64,000 nucleotides of DNA from assembly GCA_037576195.1 (NCBI GenBank), contig CM075103.1:23684001-23748000 (forward strand), read 5' to 3'. This stretch comes from Phytoseiulus persimilis (taxonomy: Eukaryota; Arthropoda; Arachnida; Mesostigmata; Phytoseiidae). Each line of letters begins with the position of its first letter. The stretch's first letter is position 1. The notes beneath the pieces were generated by a model that saw nothing but the letters and a program-made list of their open reading frames with translations, did not search any database and was not told the origin of the DNA. Of the stretch, positions 33,663 to 44,841 are shown piece after piece. Position numbers and translations under genes: made by a program.

Positions 33663-35531
33663 TCATTCCCATGCGCTCGGTTTAACATAGCCGACGAGAG
33701 GTTCGCCAGAACAGAGGGCGCGTCCGGGGAAACGCCCGTTCGCGAATCGATCCCCCAGATCTCCCTCAGTTGCGCATTTCTCCGCGACGAGAACCTTTCG
33801 CCCGTGTTCCTCCAGCGCCCTCAGGCTTTCGAAGCGTCTCACCAGCGAATCCCTCACACCTCGACGAGGGTTGTGGAGGTGGAAAAGCTTCGACTTCTCT
33901 AGAATGCGCCCGATATAGCTCTCGAAAACAGGCACCGCAAGACTCCTCGGGCGTTCGGCTTCCACGCACAGCTGGTTTAAGTAGGGTCCTTCAGCAAGAT
34001 CCCTCCAGAAGTCGTGTGGAAGTCCCGTCCTGAGAGTGACAGTCTCACCAACTCTGAGCTTGAGCTTCTTCAAGCTCGAGCAGGCATTCAAGAAGCCCCG
34101 CAAGCCCTCCACCTCGCTGTAGTCCCGCAAACCTAAGCGCACAGTATGTACCTTAGGATGTGCCAAGCTCCGGTACAAGCATTTTGTCGCCCAGACGTTG
34201 TCTAGCGTGAGCTCCTCCAGACTCTCGAGAGGCTCCAACACGGGGAACCTGGTCGAAGTGAGCGCCGCACGGCAGCCCGAACATTTTGACGCATACCAAT
34301 CTGAATCACAACTGCAATCCATGGTATCGCAGCCGGGCCTATGCTGTTCCGCCTTTACGATGAACTTTCTCAATTTGACGAGACCCGACAGCGTGTTCGG
34401 AAATAGTTTCGGTGAATCGGGCCGCCGTCGAATCTCGTCCGACAGCCAAGTCGGGAAGAGGAAACACTGTGGAACGGCCAGTGTTTCGAGGCAGGGAGCC
34501 AGATTTGCCAGGTCCAACTTCGTTGCGTCCTTGAACTCGCAGTGGCAATTGCTGAAGTCTAGTTCGATCAGCGCTGTCGACAAGCACCGATTCAAGTCGT
34601 GATAACGCAGGATGTTCTCTGCACGAGTGGGGTCGACTAGGCGCAGTGAAGTGGGCTTCCCCCATTCGGACTCGAAGAGGGTCGCCCGACCATTTTCTTC
34701 GGTGAGCTCGACCTCGAGGTGTCGGCTCAAAGCTTGGGGTTTCCCGTGGGCGTCTGGTACAGAACGGGCAGGAATTCCGTTGAAGTTCCCGCGTTCGAAG
34801 ATGAAGCATTTTTTCGCACTGCGCAGCCATGTCTCCACTGCCTCACTCCAGTTTCCACTGAACACGCACTCCAAGAGCTTCATGCGAGCTCGTTCGTTCT
34901 TCGAGTGATAACTGGTGCAGATGAATGTGTGGAGAGTTTTCCATCTTTTCGCCTCCAAGACGGGCAGTAAGGCGTCATTCCAGTGTGGGAAGTTGGCTTC
35001 GCCGACGATGTTGATGTGGCACTCCTCGAGCGAATCACTGACATTCATGAGATCGATCAGGAGCGCCATCGGTGGATGATAGGGCCTGATTTCCACGTAG
35101 AGCTTCCGAACATTTCGGAATAGTGCACGTTGACTCTCACTTAGAACGATGTCCTCGGAAGCCGTCAAAGTGAGCTTCAATGTTGTCAGCTCCTTGAGCG
35201 GCTCGAGAACCTCGAGGATTCTCGAGTACTGCAGCGTCGAATTCACCAAGTTCAGCTCGTTCGCGTTGGGGCACTGGTTGGTGACTTCCTGGATGAGGTC
35301 ACCAGACGACCAGCAGTTCTGGAGGTCGAGCGAGCACACCCTGCCTCCGTTCATGTCGAGCGAGTCCAGTTCTGCGTCTGAGATGGTCTCCGCCTTGACC
35401 GAAAGCTTCCGAACACCATTCGATGCTTCAAGAAGGCGTGGATGCAGCCTTTGGAAAGTCGCCAAGCTCACGATATCCAGCTCTCGGGCGATGAGATACA
35501 GGACGTCTTCGGGGAGATCGATGAGATTCAT
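33663..35531 (-). CDS. F-box/leucine-rich-repeat protein, copy 2
   Basis: The 622-residue protein matches copy 1 except for Ala in place of Pro at KCATEGD near the C-terminus. F-box, repeats and cysteine cluster are unchanged. A silent Cys codon change near 34586 (TGC rather than TGT) groups this copy with copies 4 and 5, against the indel-based grouping with copy 1. Confidence 0.85.
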   Translation of the reverse strand: MNLIDLPEDVLYLIARELDIVSLATFQRLHPRLLEASNGVRKLSVKAETISDAELDSLDMNGGRVCSLDLQNCWSSGDLIQEVTNQCPNANELNLVNSTLQYSRILEVLEPLKELTTLKLTLTASEDIVLSESQRALFRNVRKLYVEIRPYHPPMALLIDLMNVSDSLEECHINIVGEANFPHWNDALLPVLEAKRWKTLHTFICTSYHSKNERARMKLLECVFSGNWSEAVETWLRSAKKCFIFERGNFNGIPARSVPDAHGKPQALSRHLEVELTEENGRATLFESEWGKPTSLRLVDPTRAENILRYHDLNRCLSTALIELDFSNCHCEFKDATKLDLANLAPCLETLAVPQCFLFPTWLSDEIRRRPDSPKLFPNTLSGLVKLRKFIVKAEQHRPGCDTMDCSCDSDWYASKCSGCRAALTSTRFPVLEPLESLEELTLDNVWATKCLYRSLAHPKVHTVRLGLRDYSEVEGLRGFLNACSSLKKLKLRVGETVTLRTGLPHDFWRDLAEGPYLNQLCVEAERPRSLAVPVFESYIGRILEKSKLFHLHNPRRGVRDSLVRRFESLRALEEHGRKVLVAEKCATEGDLGDRFANGRFPGRALCSGEPLVGYVKPSAWE

Positions 35532-36846
35532 CTTGAACGGGTAACGAAGCCGTTTCGAAGAAACAAAGAACCAGTGACGCGATCCACACACTGTGAAACC
35601 TCACAGAAAGTAGCCTGAGACTCGATTCAGACCGCTTAATAAACCAGACTCAAAGCCCTCTCAAGAAAACCCTCACCGGACTCGAGCTCTCTCCAGCGGT
35701 GGCGCCCCCTGGTCGTCTGACGGGCAGCCATTGAGGTTTCTACATAGCTCATGACCCCGACTAAAATTCAGCTCGAACTACAATTACTCAGCTCGTTGGC
35801 TTGGAGGATACCAATGAACGTCTGTCCGTGGATCACAATCCCAACAGCTCCCGCACTTTCTTCCCGTAATGAGCCGGTTTGAGCGCAAGCATATACTCAT
35901 CCTCATCGACAGTTTTTATTGCGGGAATGTTCCGTTTCTTGCGAAAAATTTGACAAAAGGCTGTCTTGAAAAAGCAGAAACACTGGGAATACCTCGGGAA
36001 CTGCGAATCCTCCGAAGCCATGGCCGATGCATCGCATTCCGTGAGGTTCCCTGACGCTGTGTACCGAAATCCACGAATAATCGCGAATGGACTGGCACGA
36101 TGAAATGCCGCACTCGCCCCATTTAACCCCTGGCGAAAGGCTAGGAGGCTCCCCGGAGAAATCTGGGATGCCAGAATCCGCTCAACGAACCATTGAGCTG
36201 AGAATCGCGAAGCGAGGCTTCACCACATTTCAAAATCCACAGAAAACCTGCGGAAGCATTCCACCGCAACCCCAAATGTTTCTGAATGCTCACGAGTAGG
36301 GGTCGCAGACTCGGAATCGTGAATTTTTGCGACCCCCACTCACATGCTCCGAGTTCAAAGAATGCGAGTCGGGAATACGTACAACCGCCGATCACGATGA
36401 TCAGGGCCCGCACAGTGCAGGTGCATAAAACCGCCGCCTGTTTCGCATGAAATGGTGACTGGCGCAGCAGCTGGATGTCCAAGACCGTCTCACAGTTTGG
36501 ACAGGCTCATGTGTATGGAACCAGCAAACCAGTGAATTTGAGGCAAGCATGAAGTACCGTGCGACGGGATTTTTCCGATACCTCCGGGCTTTTTTCCATT
36601 CCGTTAGGTCGAATACCGATTCTGATTGACTCAGTGAACTGTCTGGTTGCGGTGTAGAAACAACAATCATTCTTGGGGCAATCACCAGGACAGGAAGATT
36701 GCTGTGTTTCTCCCAAAGACTCTGGGAGATTCATGGTTCATTGTTTATTGGATCTGATTTTTGTATTTATTATTCAACTTTTCAATTCAGGCGCGAGCAT
36801 GCTCAGCGGATCCTTTCTTGTTGCGTTCCCATCCTTCGAGAAGTCG

Positions 36847-39800
36847 CTAAGTCTTGTTCACCAATGAATGATTCAGCTCGCTGCTTAGGCCGAGGCGAGC
36901 TGTGGGGTGTTCGTTGGTGTAAACGAATTCATTGCATCCGAAGATCACTTGTGCGATCGTTTCGGGGTGAACTCCACATCGGTCGCAGAATGTGTCTGGG
37001 GCAGCTTGGAAGATGGGATTATGACATTTTGTTGAGAGGGTTCCAGCTCTCGCTAGGGCTAGCAGGGAGGATCCTCTACTATTGTCATATATGTGGGTCA
37101 TTGTGGTCCTTGTCTCTTGGTGGGCTCGGTACAGCTCGAGAGTGGACCTCACTTCCATCCCGTCTTCCCAGGCCTTATCCTGTACGGTCTTGACTTTTTC
37201 GGATAGCTTCGGGAAGTAGACTCCAAGGAGTACTCGGTTTTCGTGGTCGTGTTCGATCGTCAGTGCGTCGCAATCGAATTTGGTTTTGAGAACTCCCATT
37301 CTTTCGTAGGTAGACCATCGTTTTGTTTTTTTGTAGCTCAACTGCATCAAGTAGCATTTTGGGCCATCTCGAGTCCGGCATTGAGCAGATCCTCGCGAAA
37401 TACCTGAGCCTTCTTTTGGCTTCCCTTGCTTCGAAGGAGCTTCAGCTCAGCTCCGATGAAAGGTATTCGTTTGCTACCTTCCATCCTGGTGTACCCAGTG
37501 TCCATCGCGCTGCCTCGCGCTGGGCTTTCTCCAGTTCGTTCACTGTGTTAGTTGTCATCACGGTAACAGCGTTTGCGTATGTGATTTTCGGGACAGCGAC
37601 GCCTTTTCAGAATGTTTTGGACATTTCAAACTTGTTGAATCCCCATAGTGTCTGGGCGTGCATCTGGCGAAGGACTTTCTTCGTACCGTCTTCCATTCCT
37701 CATCTCGCTTGGAGAGGTAGTTAGAGTCGTCACTCAGGGTGATCCCTGGATATGTGAACTCTCGGCTGACAGGCAGGGCTTTGCCTTGTATCTGGAGGCC
37801 GTCGCAGTAGCCAACCGAGTGGTTTGAGAACACAACCACTGCACTTTTTAGGGGGTTGAAAGTCAATCTTCTAACCCTTCCGAATGCCGAGGTGATGATA
37901 AGAAGCTCTCGTAGATCCTTGCGTTTGTGTGCGAGTAGCACTATGTTACCGCAAATAACAACCCGGGTAGCACGAAGTGTTTCGGTTCCCGAGTGTTCCG
38001 AAAGTTTCCTCTCCGCCTGATTCGAAATCCGTCGTTTCTCAAGCTCTGTTATGTATTGTATGAACACGATGCTGCTCAAGGGGCAGCCTTGTTTCACACC
38101 TCTGTGAGAGCATAGCCAGTCTGAGCTGACCTCGCCGTGAACAATTTTGACTTTGTTGTTCTCGTATATGCGTGTCAGTAGGTCGACCCAGCTGGGTTCC
38201 ATTCCGAGTCTGCGTAGAATCTTCCACAGTTCTTCGCGGTCAATTCTGTCGAAGGCTCGGGAGCAGTCCAGGAAGCAGGCTATCATTCCTTGCTTGTTTT
38301 CTCTGGCGATCTCTATGGCGGAATTAATCTCGGTCGAAATGTGTTCAGGTGTCCCTTTTTAGAGTTTCCTTTTTCTATGAGGGACGCTCTTCTCTGTTTC
38401 CAGTCCTCTGGTATGTATTCGGCTCCGGAAAACATTCTGTTTGATAGTTCGGTGATTTGCTTTACACCTTCACTCTGCAGATTTTTCAAGACTTTCGGTG
38501 GGGTACCATCGAGGCCACAGCCTGAGCGGTCTTGGATGGTACTCATCGCTCTCTTGACCTCTTCTGGGCCTGTAACGATTCCTGTGGGATCTCTGCTTAC
38601 TCGCCACAGGTCTTCCTGATCGTTGGTCTTGCTTGCTTCCAGCAATTCCTAAGCCAGTTAGGTGATCTGTCAAGTCGTCGTTTGGAATCAGGAGACCATT
38701 TCGGTCTTTGATCCTGGTGCCAGACGGGCGTCCAGTGTCCTTACTTCGACTCAGGAACTGCCACAGCCTTTTAGCTCTGTTGTTTCTGGGTGCTTTGAGG
38801 ATATCCAGGCATATTTGGTGGTCACGTTGCCTCACTTCTCTCTGCACTTCCTCGCGAACTTGCTGTTGTGCTGCGCGGTATCGGCTTTCTGCCTGTACAA
38901 CGTCACATTCACTGAGTGTTTCGGAGGGCGCATGCGTTGTTTGCCCTCTCTGTTCTCTTGAACGCACATGTGGTGTGTTCGTTGTCGGGTCTCCAACGCC
39001 GCTATGTTTGTCGGTCTCACGGTGCTCTGTGGTACCATTTCTCGCGACAGAGTTCAGCTGGCGTTTCCTCTGTCTCCAGAATCGGCCGCACTCTCTCCAG
39101 TATCCAATTAGCTCGTCTAGAGTCTTAAATCGGATAAGTGTGCGGTGGACGCATCGGTGGATACGTCGTGATTTTTTGATTGCTCCTAGGATCTTTTCCT
39201 TGAAGTCTTCATATCCCAGTGGAAGGCCACCTGGGTGCGCCTCAAGTTGATTCTCAACTATTTGCGCAGCGAGAAGCGGACGCATCGAGTGAATCCGTTT
39301 CTTGATTTTTGGTACATGACTCTGCTGGGCTGCGCATTTCATTCTCAGAAGATTATGATCGCTCAGTGCTATGATCCTGTCTTCGTCGATGGTCATGGAG
39401 TCTATGTGACTCAGCGCTGCCCCGTTCACAAGAAAGTAGTCTATCGCTGACTCCCCTCGAGTGAATTTGCCTTCGCATCGCTCAGTCATGTTTAGTATAG
39501 TGAGTCCGTTCTCAATGGAAAACTCCTCGAGGATCTGTCCTCTTTTGTTTGATTTTCCATCGAGGCTGGGGATATGCGCATTGGCGTCACCACCTATGAT
39601 AATCTTATCTAGCGGCGAGCACTTTTGCTTGATGAGTGTGCTCATGGATCTGGTGAGGGTTTTGTTTTCCCTTACTGTTCCATGTTTCATATATGTAGAA
39701 GGATATGCATATCCATCGTTGTCTGCCAATCCACGTTGCTTGGGCAATGAAGTCATTGCCTTTGTGGTTCCAGTCTTCGACACAGTTTCCCCTGTATAGG

Positions 39801-40424
39801 ATAGCTACGCCACCATTCGAGTTTCTCCCAGTCGGGCCTCGCCGGTTGCTGGATATTATGTTGTATTCCTCAATGGGTGGTGCTTTCTCGTCATTCATAA
39901 TAAGACGCGTTTCACATGACATCATTATGTCCACGTTCATGTCGATGAGCACATCTTTTCCAAGCGCAGCCCATTTGGCCATGCTAGATTTGAAACCATT
40001 GATATTTAGAGAAGCGAAACATAGTTTATTAACAACAGTCTCGCAAGGTGCTCCTTTGCTTCGGAGTCCACGCTTGCGGCATCGCCTCATGGGCTGGATT
40101 GGCTGGTTGCTCTTGTTAGGACCTCGGCGGGGCACTTCCAGGTCCTTCAGGAGGGTGACGCCTTGTTTCGTCGGTCTGGTAGGACTGGTGGCGTTTTTTG
40201 CCGGAGTATCCACTGGGTCCAGGTTTGCTGTGGTCCTTCGGGGCTTGCTCCTGTGACCGCCCTTGATGCTGTTGTCTCTGGCCCGGTGCTTTGGGTGCAG
40301 ATCTGTCCTTTTGTCCGCCTCCAGGCTTTTTCTGCGGAGTACGAACTTTCTTAGACGTATCATTTGACGGCGCCGCTGCCGCGGCGGCTGCGTGCGCCAT
40401 TTTTGTTTGGGCCTCTTCGACCAT
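36847..40424 (-). pseudogene. Decayed non-LTR retrotransposon, unit copy 2
   Basis: The segments and the ICGN lesion in the catalytic box are the same as in copy 1, as is the roughly 137-bp deletion. One further base is lost near 37685, which changes the frame after the YPGITLSDDSNYLSKR segment. The endonuclease lies at about 39605-40363 and the reverse transcriptase at 37558-38645. Confidence 0.8.
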
Positions 40425-40435
40425 CTAAATTCAAT

Positions 40436-41247
40436 TCAAAACACTTTATTTAAAAAGGGGCAGGTAAAGGTAAAATCGAACAATACAACGAATGACTCGA
40501 ATAGTCTATAGGAGAATATCACCGGGTATTTGTTTCTTTGAGATCTTTGTGCAAATTCGCCAGGAAAATGAGTTCTGGACAGCATCAGTCCGGGCAATTG
40601 ACTTTGTTCTGATCGTCCCCTTGCTTCGGAGATCATTTTTAGCAACGTCGAAGTAGCGCTCAGCGTCATTAACAGAACAATGCGCCTGAGGACGCGTGGG
40701 TCCTGGTCAGATAGGACGTCCATCAATGGTCTTAGGGAGAAATCGTCGTTCGGCATCGAACATCTACGACGCAGTCTCCTCACGAAATAGCTTTGCACAG
40801 ACTCAATCATTTTCACATGCTTTGCCATGTATGGCAGCCACACTGCACAACAATATAAAAACTTCGAAACCACGAGCGAGTTGTAAAGTCTTAGATAGAA
40901 CTCCGGACGCTTGACAATAAAACAGCGGAATATGTTGTTAACAATGAATCGGGCTGAGGTGACGATGCCGGAGATGTGTGCGTCGAAGTTCAGGTCATGC
41001 GAAATAACTCCAAGATCGCGAATGGTTGGTACGGTTGGGAGAGTTTGACCACAAACGGAGTACACGGGATCGATGGAGGTTGAGTTTTCCTAAACCAGCA
41101 CTGCGCACTTAGAAGCGGACAGCACCATTTTATTGTCCAGGCACCACCGAGCAACACCGTCGATGGCCGCTTGTAAGGTGATTCGATCCACTGGATCACG
41201 CGCAGGTCCGAATAACTTCAGATCGTCTGCAAACAGAAGGTCGCTGA
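40436..41247 (-). pseudogene. 5'-truncated CR1/Jockey-like reverse-transcriptase tail, unit copy 2
   Basis: The content, the internal TAG and the truncation at the unit junction are the same as in copy 1. Confidence 0.75.
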
Positions 41248-41657
41248 TGAACATTGGTATCACTCACAAAAAGGTCTAGGATAACGTCCCTGGCATGCAG
41301 GTTAAGGCGTTCATCTGGTGTCCTTATTAGAATCAGACAGACTGGTTTCACCCTGGAATCCATGGAGAACTGAGGACGGACGAACAAAATCACGAAAAAA
41401 ACAGCGGAACGCAGAATTAGAATTCCTCAGCCACGGTTCGAAGAGATCGACGATGAAGAACCTCTCATAGCTGAATAACCCGATGTAGTTTGAGACCAGA
41501 ACCATCAATCATCGACGAATAAACACTGTACATGCTATAAGAAATAATTTTTATTGTAGTTTCTAATGATATTTCATATTCATTCTTCATTGCCGCAGTT
41601 CGGAACAACATCTCTATACATACAATATACATCCAGGGGTACCTAACAGAAGCAGAA

Positions 41658-43526
41658 TCATTCCCATGCGCTCGGTTTAACATAGCCGACGAGAGGTTCG
41701 CCAGAACAGAGGGCGCGTCCGGGGAAACGCCCGTTCGCGAATCGATCCCCCAGATCTCCCTCAGTTGCGCATTTCTCCGCGACGAGAACCTTTCGCCCGT
41801 GTTCCTCCAGCGCCCTCAGGCTTTCGAAGCGTCTCACCAGCGAATCCCTCACACCTCGACGAGGGTTGTGGAGGTGGAAAAGCTTCGACTTCTCTAGAAT
41901 GCGCCCGATATAGCTCTCGAAAACAGGCACCGCAAGACTCCTCGGGCGTTCGGCTTCCACGCACAGCTGGTTTAAGTAGGGTCCTTCAGCAAGATCCCTC
42001 CAGAAGTCGTGTGGAAGTCCCGTCCTGAGAGTGACAGTCTCACCAACTCTGAGCTTGAGCTTCTTCAAGCTCGAGCAGGCATTCAAGAAGCCCCGCAAGC
42101 CCTCCACCTCGCTGTAGTCCCGCAAACCTAAGCGCACAGTATGTACCTTAGGATGTGCCAAGCTCCGGTACAAGCATTTTGTCGCCCAGACGTTGTCTAG
42201 CGTGAGCTCCTCCAGACTCTCGAGAGGCTCCAACACGGGGAACCTGGTCGAAGTGAGCGCCGCACGGCAGCCCGAACATTTTGACGCATACCAATCTGAA
42301 TCACAACTGCAATCCATGGTATCGCAGCCGGGCCTATGCTGTTCCGCCTTTACGATGAACTTTCTCAATTTGACGAGACCCGACAGCGTGTTCGGAAATA
42401 GTTTCGGTGAATCGGGCCGCCGTCGAATCTCGTCCGACAGCCAAGTCGGGAAGAGGAAACACTGTGGAACGGCCAGTGTTTCGAGGCAGGGAGCCAGATT
42501 TGCCAGGTCCAACTTCGTTGCGTCCTTGAACTCGCAGTGGCAATTGCTGAAGTCTAGTTCGATCAGCGCTGTCGACAAACACCGATTCAAGTCGTGATAA
42601 CGCAGGATGTTCTCTGCACGAGTGGGGTCGACTAGGCGCAGTGAAGTGGGCTTCCCCCATTCGGACTCGAAGAGGGTCGCCCGACCATTTTCTTCGGTGA
42701 GCTCGACCTCGAGGTGTCGGCTCAAAGCTTGGGGTTTCCCGTGGGCGTCTGGTACAGAACGGGCAGGAATTCCGTTGAAGTTCCCGCGTTCGAAGATGAA
42801 GCATTTTTTCGCACTGCGCAGCCATGTCTCCACTGCCTCACTCCAGTTTCCACTGAACACGCACTCCAAGAGCTTCATGCGAGCTCGTTCGTTCTTCGAG
42901 TGATAACTGGTGCAGATGAATGTGTGGAGAGTTTTCCATCTTTTCGCCTCCAAGACGGGCAGTAAGGCGTCATTCCAGTGTGGGAAGTTGGCTTCGCCGA
43001 CGATGTTGATGTGGCACTCCTCGAGCGAATCACTGACATTCATGAGATCGATCAGGAGCGCCATCGGTGGATGATAGGGCCTGATTTCCACGTAGAGCTT
43101 CCGAACATTTCGGAATAGTGCACGTTGACTCTCACTTAGAACGATGTCCTCGGAAGCCGTCAAAGTGAGCTTCAATGTTGTCAGCTCCTTGAGCGGCTCG
43201 AGAACCTCGAGGATTCTCGAGTACTGCAGCGTCGAATTCACCAAGTTCAGCTCGTTCGCGTTGGGGCACTGGTTGGTGACTTCCTGGATGAGGTCACCAG
43301 ACGACCAGCAGTTCTGGAGGTCGAGCGAGCACACCCTGCCTCCGTTCATGTCGAGCGAGTCCAGTTCTGCGTCTGAGATGGTCTCCGCCTTGACCGAAAG
43401 CTTCCGAACACCATTCGATGCTTCAAGAAGGCGTGGATGCAGCCTTTGGAAAGTCGCCAAGCTCACGATATCCAGCTCTCGGGCGATGAGATACAGGACG
43501 TCTTCGGGGAGATCGATGAGATTCAT
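41658..43526 (-). CDS. F-box/leucine-rich-repeat protein, copy 3
   Basis: The 622-residue protein is identical to copy 2. At the silent marker near 42582 it carries the TGT state shared only with copy 1, despite belonging to indel sub-type B. Its unit is the one later hit by the R1/SART-like element, which lies about 5.8 kb upstream and does not touch the gene. Confidence 0.85.
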   Translation of the reverse strand: MNLIDLPEDVLYLIARELDIVSLATFQRLHPRLLEASNGVRKLSVKAETISDAELDSLDMNGGRVCSLDLQNCWSSGDLIQEVTNQCPNANELNLVNSTLQYSRILEVLEPLKELTTLKLTLTASEDIVLSESQRALFRNVRKLYVEIRPYHPPMALLIDLMNVSDSLEECHINIVGEANFPHWNDALLPVLEAKRWKTLHTFICTSYHSKNERARMKLLECVFSGNWSEAVETWLRSAKKCFIFERGNFNGIPARSVPDAHGKPQALSRHLEVELTEENGRATLFESEWGKPTSLRLVDPTRAENILRYHDLNRCLSTALIELDFSNCHCEFKDATKLDLANLAPCLETLAVPQCFLFPTWLSDEIRRRPDSPKLFPNTLSGLVKLRKFIVKAEQHRPGCDTMDCSCDSDWYASKCSGCRAALTSTRFPVLEPLESLEELTLDNVWATKCLYRSLAHPKVHTVRLGLRDYSEVEGLRGFLNACSSLKKLKLRVGETVTLRTGLPHDFWRDLAEGPYLNQLCVEAERPRSLAVPVFESYIGRILEKSKLFHLHNPRRGVRDSLVRRFESLRALEEHGRKVLVAEKCATEGDLGDRFANGRFPGRALCSGEPLVGYVKPSAWE

Positions 43527-44841
43527 CTTGAACGGGTAACGAAGCCGTTTCGAAGAAACAAAGAACCAGTGACGCGATCCACACACTGTGAAACCTCACA
43601 GAAAGTAGCCTGAGACTCGATTCAGACCGCTTAATAAACCAGACTCAAAGCCCTCTCAAGAAAACCCTCACCGGACTCGAGCTCTCTCCAGCGGTGGCGC
43701 CCCCTGGTCGTCTGACGGGCAGCCATTGAGGTTTCTACATAGCTCATGACCCCGACTAAAATTCAGCTCGAACTACAATTACTCAGCTCGTTGGCTTGGA
43801 GGATACCAATGAACGTCTGTCCGTGGATCACAATCCCAACAGCTCCCGCACTTTCTTCCCGTAATGAGCCGGTTTGAGCGCAAGCATATACTCATCCTCA
43901 TCGACAGTTTTTATTGCGGGAATGTTCCGTTTCTTGCGAAAAATTTGACAAAAGGCTGTCTTGAAAAAGCAGAAACACTGGGAATACCTCGGGAACTGCG
44001 AATCCTCCGAAGCCATGGCCGATGCATCGCATTCCGTGAGGTTCCCTGACGCTGTGTACCGAAATCCACGAATAATCGCGAATGGACTGGCACGATGAAA
44101 TGCCGCACTCGCCCCATTTAACCCCTGGCGAAAGGCTAGGAGGCTCCCCGGAGAAATCTGGGATGCCAGAATCCGCTCAACGAACCATTGAGCTGAGAAT
44201 CGCGAAGCGAGGCTTCACCACATTTCAAAATCCACAGAAAACCTGCGGAAGCATTCCACCGCAACCCCAAATGTTTCTGAATGCTCACGAGTAGGGGTCG
44301 CAGACTCGGAATCGTGAATTTTTGCGACCCCCACTCACATGCTCCGAGTTCAAAGAATGCGAGTCGGGAATACGTACAACCGCCGATCACGATGATCAGG
44401 GCCCGCACAGTGCAGGTGCATAAAACCGCCGCCTGTTTCGCATGAAATGGTGACTGGCGCAGCAGCTGGATGTCCAAGACCGTCTCACAGTTTGGACAGG
44501 CTCATGTGTATGGAACCAGCAAACCAGTGAATTTGAGGCAAGCATGAAGTACCGTGCGACGGGATTTTTCCGATACCTCCGGGCTTTTTTCCATTCCGTT
44601 AGGTCGAATACCGATTCTGATTGACTCAGTGAACTGTCTGGTTGCGGTGTAGAAACAACAATCATTCTTGGGGCAATCACCAGGACAGGAAGATTGCTGT
44701 GTTTCTCCCAAAGACTCTGGGAGATTCATGGTTCATTGTTTATTGGATCTGATTTTTGTATTTATTATTCAACTTTTCAATTCAGGCGCGAGCATGCTCA
44801 GCGGATCCTTTCTTGTTGCGTTCCCATCCTTCGAGAAGTCG

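Larger units (their letters stand above)
33253..41247. repeat. 8-kb tandem array unit, copy 2 (sub-type A)
   Basis: This is a 7995-bp unit nearly identical to copy 1, with the same deletion of about 137 bp near 38325. It lacks one base near 37685 that keeps the frame in copy 1. Confidence 0.93.
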